Assembly: GCA_944388825.1 (NCBI GenBank)
Contig: CALXKG010000081.1
Location: 1-10,078 of the forward strand
DNA: 10,078 bases
DNA from: an uncultured Clostridia bacterium
GTDB lineage: Bacteria > Bacillota > Clostridia > Oscillospirales > Ruminococcaceae
Direction: 5' to 3'
Part shown: one piece after another, positions 6,140 to 10,078 of the stretch
Numbering within the stretch: position 1 is the stretch's first letter
How the letters are laid out: each line of letters opens with the position of its first letter
The notes under the pieces: generated by a model
The model's database searches: none
Seen by the model: the letters and a program-made list of their open reading frames with translations, nothing else
Told to the model about the DNA's origin: nothing
Position numbers and translations under genes: made by a program

Positions 6140-7744
6140 TCAGGAGACGCCGTTGGCCTCCGCCCACGCATCCAGCTGCCGCTGCTTTTCGTCCATGTAT
6201 TCCTGGAGGCCGGCGGCGTAGAGCTCCTGGTTCATCTGCGGGATGATCGTTTCGGGATCGACCGCGCCGCATTCGATGGACTTCATGTAGGTATTGTAGA
6301 CGTTGGTCAGCGCCGTCTGGATGTTGGCGATCTCAGGGGCGGAGGTGTCGGGGATGAAGCCGTACGCCTTGGACCAGAGGGAAGCCTCGTTGCAGGCGCG
6401 GTACTGATCCCAGACGTCCTCCGGGTTGCCTTCCCAGACCGAGCCGACAAACTGGTTCGGAAGCGCCCAGCCGACCGCCAGGTGGTAGCCGCAGTTGGTC
6501 GCGTCGACCCCTTCGGGGTAGGTGACCATGACGTCGGAGCCTTCCATCTTGACATAGTGCTGGCCTTCGATGCCGAAGTTCAAGAGGTCTTCAAATTCGC
6601 CGCTGGTGAAAGCAAATTCGAGGAATTCCATCGCCTTGACCGGGTCTTCCGACTGGTGGGCGATACCCCAGTTGACAAAGTTGATCCGGTCGGAACCGAT
6701 GACGTCCCATTCGGGATAGAGCACCTGGGTGACCAGCTCGCGGGCGGTCAGGGATTCTTCCTGCGCCAGGAAGCCGGGCTTGATGGGCGAGAAGTAGCAG
6801 AACGCGTTGCCCGCCTTCATCAGGTTGGAAGAAGTCTCGGTGGTGGTGGCGGCGTCCAGCATGACCCAGCCGTTTGTATACCACTCGTGGATGATCTTCG
6901 CCATATCCATATAGTAGTCGGTCTCAAACAGGTTTTCCACTTCGAGAGTCAGGTTGTCCGGGTCGTCCATCATCAGGACGCCGAAGGAGTCGTTGAGGTA
7001 GTCGAAGGGATAGAACTTGGTGACCATGTTGCAGCCGACGACGACGTTTAACTCCGGATTGGCCTCATGGACCTGGGTGAACGCGTCGGTCAGGTCTTCA
7101 TAGGTGCTCCAGTTTTCGTAGTCCAGCCCCAGCTCGTCGACGATGTCCTTGCGCATGACGATGCCGGCGGTGCCCATCGCTTCCTTCTGGGAGGGGATGC
7201 CGTAGAGGACGCCGTTGATCTGGCCGCCGTAAGTCTGGGTCTCGCCGACCGCTTCAATAATGCCGGAACCGTATTCTTCCAGCAGGTTTGTGCCGTTCCA
7301 GTCGAGGAGATTGAGGACAAGCCCCTGGGAGACATAGGCGGAAGCCTGGGTCGCGTAGGTCGGGACGATGTCCAGCTTTTCGCCGCCGGTCAGCATCAGG
7401 CGGATGCGGTCGGTCCAGTCGCCGAAGCCCAGCTGGATGCCGTTGAAGGACATATTCAGTTCTTCCATCGTCAGCTCGTTGATGGCGTCCATGACCGCCT
7501 GGTAGTCGGGCTGGTCGGCCGGTCCGGGATAGCACATCGTGATCTGGTAGACGCCGTCCGAAGAGGCGGTTTCGCCGGAATCGGACGCTTCTGCGGAATC
7601 GCCCCCGGTCGAAGCGGTCTCGGAAGCGGGGGTCGAACCGGAATCAGCCGCGGGGGCAGAGGTTTCCCCGCCGCCGCAGGAAACAAGCGCGCCAGCGGAA
7701 AGGGAGGCGGCCAGCAGGAAAGCGAAAATTCTCTTTTTGTTCAT
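6140..7744 (-). CDS. Extracellular sugar-binding lipoprotein of ABC importer (LplA-like)
   Basis: 534 residues. The N-terminus is a lipoprotein signal: MNKKR, a hydrophobic core (6-20) and the lipobox LVSC with Cys23 as the lipid anchor. Residues 24-62 are a Ser/Ala/Glu/Thr/Gly linker that holds the binding domain off the membrane. The mature part is a family-1 solute-binding protein: ITMCYPG opens the first lobe, EKLDIVPTY (122-130) and YGIPSQKEA (181-189) are typical, and the C-terminal third, with NFGIEGQHYVKM (389-400), looks like the DUF3502-type end of LplA-like proteins. It captures oligosaccharides outside the cell and delivers them to the two permeases encoded next. A GAGGTGAT site lies 3 nt before the ATG at 7744. 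Many acidic and aromatic residues suit carbohydrate binding. Placement after a regulated promoter and before an attenuator suggests high, inducible expression. The ligand is inferred only from the adjacent arabinofuranosidase gene. Confidence 0.92.
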   Translation of the reverse strand: MNKKRIFAFLLAASLSAGALVSCGGGETSAPAADSGSTPASETASTGGDSAEASDSGETASSDGVYQITMCYPGPADQPDYQAVMDAINELTMEELNMSFNGIQLGFGDWTDRIRLMLTGGEKLDIVPTYATQASAYVSQGLVLNLLDWNGTNLLEEYGSGIIEAVGETQTYGGQINGVLYGIPSQKEAMGTAGIVMRKDIVDELGLDYENWSTYEDLTDAFTQVHEANPELNVVVGCNMVTKFYPFDYLNDSFGVLMMDDPDNLTLEVENLFETDYYMDMAKIIHEWYTNGWVMLDAATTTETSSNLMKAGNAFCYFSPIKPGFLAQEESLTARELVTQVLYPEWDVIGSDRINFVNWGIAHQSEDPVKAMEFLEFAFTSGEFEDLLNFGIEGQHYVKMEGSDVMVTYPEGVDATNCGYHLAVGWALPNQFVGSVWEGNPEDVWDQYRACNEASLWSKAYGFIPDTSAPEIANIQTALTNVYNTYMKSIECGAVDPETIIPQMNQELYAAGLQEYMDEKQRQLDAWAEANGVS

Positions 7745-7789
7745 ACGATCACCTCATAGAGAAGTTTGGGTGGTTTTCACTCTGGAATT

Positions 7790-7817
7790 ATTATAGCATG
7801 TGGAAAGGCGGGTTTCA
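7790..7817 (-). promoter_or_regulatory. Transporter operon promoter, activator-dependent type
   Basis: On the minus strand a perfect TATAAT (7790-7795) is preceded, after 16 bp, by a poor -35 box, TGAAAC (7812-7817). The predicted start near 7783 gives a leader of about 38 nt. A consensus -10 with a weak -35 directly abutting regulator-like repeats fits a promoter that needs an activator. Confidence 0.65.
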
Positions 7818-7938
7818 TTCAAAAACTAGCACTTCTCTTTCAAAAACCAGACATATTTTATTTTCGATTTCCGTCATAACAGACAGTATTTACATGGAAG
7901 AGCTGGCTATAATGCCCGATTTTTCGAAAACTGGATGT
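7818..7938. promoter_or_regulatory. Three phased direct repeats, likely response-regulator sites
   Basis: TTCAAAAACTAG (7818-7829), TTCAAAAACCAG (7839-7850) and TTCGAAAACTGG (7923-7934) share TTCRAAAACYRG in the same orientation. The offsets are 21 and 84 bp, that is two and eight helical turns, so all lie on one face of the DNA. The first abuts the -35 of the transporter promoter. Two direct half-sites about 21 bp apart is the usual arrangement for AraC-type DNA-binding domains, which YesN-like regulators carry. I infer these are the binding sites of the regulator encoded at 9773 onward. Confidence 0.55.
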
Positions 7939-7940
7939 AT

Positions 7941-8008
7941 CTTTTCCGCCGATGTCCCGATTTTATAAATCCGGATTTTAAAAATCCGGAGGCCGGGCGG
8001 CGGAAAAG
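7941..8008. repeat. Nested perfect inverted repeats in the divergent control region
   Basis: An outer 10-bp pair, CTTTTCCGCC (7941-7950) with GGCGGAAAAG (7999-8008), encloses an inner perfect palindrome, TCCGGATTTT (7970-7979) with AAAATCCGGA (7981-7990). The structure lies just upstream of the kinase promoter. No U-run follows on either side, so it is not a standard terminator. It could be an operator or a cruciform-forming spacer between the two divergent units. Confidence 0.5.
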
Positions 8009-8032
8009 ACCGCGGAATTTCGTCAAAATCTA

Positions 8033-8061
8033 TTGCCAATATTTGCAGATTTTTGTATAAT
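8033..8061 (+). promoter_or_regulatory. Promoter of the kinase-regulator operon
   Basis: TTGCCA (8033-8038), a 17-bp spacer and a perfect TATAAT (8056-8061) give a predicted start near 8068, only about 20 nt before the ATG at 8088. A purine-rich ribosome site fills that short leader. The strong boxes suggest constitutive basal expression. Confidence 0.8.
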
Positions 8062-8087
8062 AGATAGAGCGGAAGGGGGAAGGCGGA

Positions 8088-9776
8088 ATGAAAAAACTGC
8101 GTCAGCGGCTGCCGGTGCTGTTTGCGGTCATGATGCTGCCGGTACTGGCCTTTACCATCCTTTCCCTCTGGATAACCGTCCGGGATATGCGGCAGGGGGT
8201 CATTGAAGCGAACCGTTCGGCCCTTTCCTATTATACCCGGGAGCTGGACGCCGACCTGACGTCGCTGGAAAGCTACCTTTTAACGTTTGCGGTCTACGGG
8301 GACGGGGTCAGCGACCTGAGAAGCCCGGATGCAAACGTCCGGATGCTCGCCCAGGCGGAGGCGTTTGAGCGGCTGCGGCAGGACTTCGATATCTACGGGG
8401 CCGACCTGATTTTCTATTACGCGCCTTCTTCCGGCGCGTATACGACCGTCTATTCGCAGGAGATCGACTACCGGGGCGCTGTCGGGCTGCGGGAGACGTT
8501 TACCGGCCGGTATGAGGAGCTGCTGACCGGCCACCGCTGGCGGGTGGGCCGGCTGAGCGGGCGGGCGTGCCTGTACTATATTGCCCTGACGCAGGTCAAC
8601 GGGCCGCTGGTTTACGGGGCGGTCATGGACATCGCCGCCCTGCAGAGGCGCCTGACCGCTTCGCCGGAGACAGCCGTCTATCTGACCGGGCCGGAGGGCG
8701 CGGTTTTAAACGGCGCCGGGACCCTCCGGCAGGAAGGGATCGTCCTGGAACCGGGGAAAGGGCGGACGTACGCCGACGGGGGCTGGATGGTCATCCGGGA
8801 AGAAGGGGAAAAGGGCTTTACCCTCTGGGAAACCTTCCCCAGCGCGCCTTTCCTCGGCAGCGGCTCCTTCCCGCTGTTCGCGGGGCTGGCGGCGCTGATG
8901 CTGTTGGTGCTGGCGGGGGCGATGTACCTGATCCGGCGCTGGGTGCTGCGGCCGCTCTGGGCGATCGAAAAGGGCCTGAAGCGGTTTTCGGCGGGGGAAC
9001 TGGATTATAAGCTGGACCCTGCCGGCGTCCCGGAGGAATACGCCCGGGTCAACGCCGCCTTCAACCGGATGACCGGGCAGATCAAGGAACTGAAGATCCA
9101 GGTCTATGAGGAAAAGCTGCGGCAGCAGCAGGCGGAACTGAACTTCCTCTATATGCAGATGCGCCCGCACTTTTTCTTAAACGCCCTGACAACGGTCGGG
9201 AACTTCGCCCGGCTGGGCCAGCAGGAAAACCTCTACCGGTTTATCGGTTTCCTCGCCCGGTATATCCGCTATTCCCTCCGGCGGCACAATTCTCCGGTGC
9301 CGCTGCGGGAAGAGGTCGGGCACATCGAAAACTACATTGAAATGGTGGGGCTGCAAAGCCCCGGCTCGGTGATGCTGATGACGGACATCCAGGACGAGGC
9401 GGCGGACTGCCGCATCCTCCCCTTTTCGGTGTACACCTTTGTGGAAAACAGCGTCAAGCACGCCCTCTCCCCGAAAAAGATGGTTTCGGTCTTCCTCTCG
9501 GCGAGGGTGGAGGGGGATGCGCTGCTGGTCACGGTCGAGGACGACGGCCCCGGCTTCCCGCCGGAGGCGGTCCGGCGGTTCAGTGACCCCGCCTGGCTGG
9601 ACAGCCCGGGCGGCGACCACATCGGCGCCCGCAATGTTAAAAAGTCGTTCCGGCTGCTCTATGGGGATAAGGCGTCGGTGACGCTGTCAAACGCCTTCCC
9701 GTCGGGGGCGCGGGTGGAACTGCGGCTGCCGGCTGACCGGCTGCCGCAGGAGGGCCAGAAGGAGGAATTACCTTGA
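8088..9776 (+). CDS. Sensor histidine kinase, YesM/LytS-like family
   Basis: 562 residues. Order: membrane segment 1 (about 9-31); extracytoplasmic sensor region (about 32-259); membrane segment 2 (about 261-282); HAMP-like linker (283-335) containing RPLWAIEKGLKRFSAGELDYKL; a coiled stretch (333-352); the His_kinase (PF06580-type) region LYMQMRPHFFLNALTTVGNF (354-373) with H361 as the phospho-acceptor; and a C-terminal ATPase domain with N-box FVENSVKHA (451-459, N454) and G-box EDDGPGFP (484-491). The second glycine box reads DHIGARNVKKSF (510-521), where relatives usually have GIGLxN, so it is slightly divergent but complete. The extracellular part would sense a sugar or the loaded binding protein; no named sensor domain is obvious to me. 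The kinase is divergent from the importer operon, and its stop codon overlaps the start of the response-regulator gene. This layout is standard for YesM/YesN control of oligosaccharide uptake. Confidence 0.93.
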   Translation: MKKLRQRLPVLFAVMMLPVLAFTILSLWITVRDMRQGVIEANRSALSYYTRELDADLTSLESYLLTFAVYGDGVSDLRSPDANVRMLAQAEAFERLRQDFDIYGADLIFYYAPSSGAYTTVYSQEIDYRGAVGLRETFTGRYEELLTGHRWRVGRLSGRACLYYIALTQVNGPLVYGAVMDIAALQRRLTASPETAVYLTGPEGAVLNGAGTLRQEGIVLEPGKGRTYADGGWMVIREEGEKGFTLWETFPSAPFLGSGSFPLFAGLAALMLLVLAGAMYLIRRWVLRPLWAIEKGLKRFSAGELDYKLDPAGVPEEYARVNAAFNRMTGQIKELKIQVYEEKLRQQQAELNFLYMQMRPHFFLNALTTVGNFARLGQQENLYRFIGFLARYIRYSLRRHNSPVPLREEVGHIENYIEMVGLQSPGSVMLMTDIQDEAADCRILPFSVYTFVENSVKHALSPKKMVSVFLSARVEGDALLVTVEDDGPGFPPEAVRRFSDPAWLDSPGGDHIGARNVKKSFRLLYGDKASVTLSNAFPSGARVELRLPADRLPQEGQKEELP

Positions 9777-10078
9777 CGGTTTTACTGGTAGACGACGATT
9801 TAAGCACCCTGCAGATGCTGCTCCAGACGATCGACTGGGACAGGCTGGAGATCGAGACCCGCCGGACGGCGTCCAGCGCCGAGGCGGCCAGGGAGATCTT
9901 CCGGGCCGAACCGGTCGACATTATGGTCTGCGACATTGAGATGCCGGGCGGCAGCGGGATCGACCTGATGAAATGGGTGCGGGAAGAGGGCTACCAGACC
10001 CGCAACATCTTCCTCACCAACCATACCCGCTTCCACTACGCCCAGACGGCGATCAAGCTGGACACCGTCGACTTTATC
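9773..10078 (+). CDS. Response regulator, YesN-like, truncated by the window end
   Basis: The visible 102 residues are a receiver domain: VLLVDDD (3-9) with the acidic pocket at D8/D9; VDIMVCDIEMPGGSG (48-62) with D54 as the phosphorylation site; FLTNH (80-84) with the switch Thr82; and FHYAQTAIKLDTVDFI (87-102), matching the FxYAxxAIKLG-type stretch of YesN relatives. The conserved Lys-Pro of the receiver and the expected C-terminal AraC-type DNA-binding domain lie outside the window. I start at the TTG at 9773. GGAGGAA (9761-9767) is 5 nt upstream, the receiver fold begins immediately, and no suitable ATG exists. The TTG shares bases with the TGA stop of the kinase gene (9774-9776), so the two are probably translationally coupled. 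The partner is the kinase encoded just before, and the likely targets are the repeats at 7818-7938. The AraC-type output domain is inferred from family and context, not seen. Confidence 0.88.
   Translation, partial: MTVLLVDDDLSTLQMLLQTIDWDRLEIETRRTASSAEAAREIFRAEPVDIMVCDIEMPGGSGIDLMKWVREEGYQTRNIFLTNHTRFHYAQTAIKLDTVDFI

Noticed and set aside
6128..7051. A 307-codon plus-strand open frame opposite the binding-protein gene.
   Set aside because: It is a GC-rich shadow ORF: a Val/Asp/Gly-rich mirror of the solute-binding protein gene with no recognisable fold.
7889..7913. A second plus-strand promoter using the perfect TATAAT at 7908-7913, which would put the palindromes at 7941-8008 in a long leader of the kinase gene.
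   Set aside because: The nearest -35-like box, TTTACA at 7889-7894, is only 13 bp away and nothing suitable lies at 16-18 bp. The promoter at 8033-8061 is far better.

Overview
The window most likely comes from a GC-rich gut-type Firmicute (Clostridia, probably the Oscillospirales/Ruminococcaceae side). The reasons are a YrzB-like DUF1292 protein, an LplABC-type sugar importer without its own ATPase, a YesM/YesN-type two-component pair, strong AGGAGG-like ribosome sites and consensus sigma-A promoters. This placement is inferred from gene content and style, not from a marker gene.

Layout. Positions 1 to about 1661 hold no credible gene. They are AT-richer than the rest, strongly pyrimidine-rich on the plus strand (so A/G-rich on the minus strand), full of short perfect inverted repeats and of a degenerate repeated module. 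At their right edge sits a consensus minus-strand promoter (TTGACA, 17 bp, TATACT). I read this as the 5' part of a very large, leftward-transcribed, structured non-coding RNA of more than 1.6 kb whose 3' end lies outside the window. It is the most interesting object here. Divergent from it, 1871-2206 encodes a small acidic DUF1292 protein with its own promoter and a strong terminator. A repeat-rich, MITE-like intergenic element follows (2259-2435).

The remainder is a sugar-utilisation locus. Leftward: a lipoprotein solute-binding protein (7744-6140), an LplB-type permease (6035-5088), an LplC-type permease (5069-4170), a terminator, then a GH51 alpha-L-arabinofuranosidase (4037-2505) with its own promoter. 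Rightward from the same control region: a YesM-type sensor histidine kinase (8088-9776) and, overlapping its stop codon, a response regulator from a TTG start (9773 onward, cut by the window end).

How it fits together (inference): the kinase senses a sugar or sugar-binding event outside the cell and phosphorylates the regulator. The regulator probably binds direct repeats spaced 21 bp and 84 bp next to the transporter promoter. The importer brings in arabinose-containing oligosaccharides, powered by an ATPase encoded elsewhere, and the cytoplasmic arabinofuranosidase trims them. A GC-rich hairpin with a U-run between the binding-protein gene and the permease genes probably keeps the binding protein in excess.
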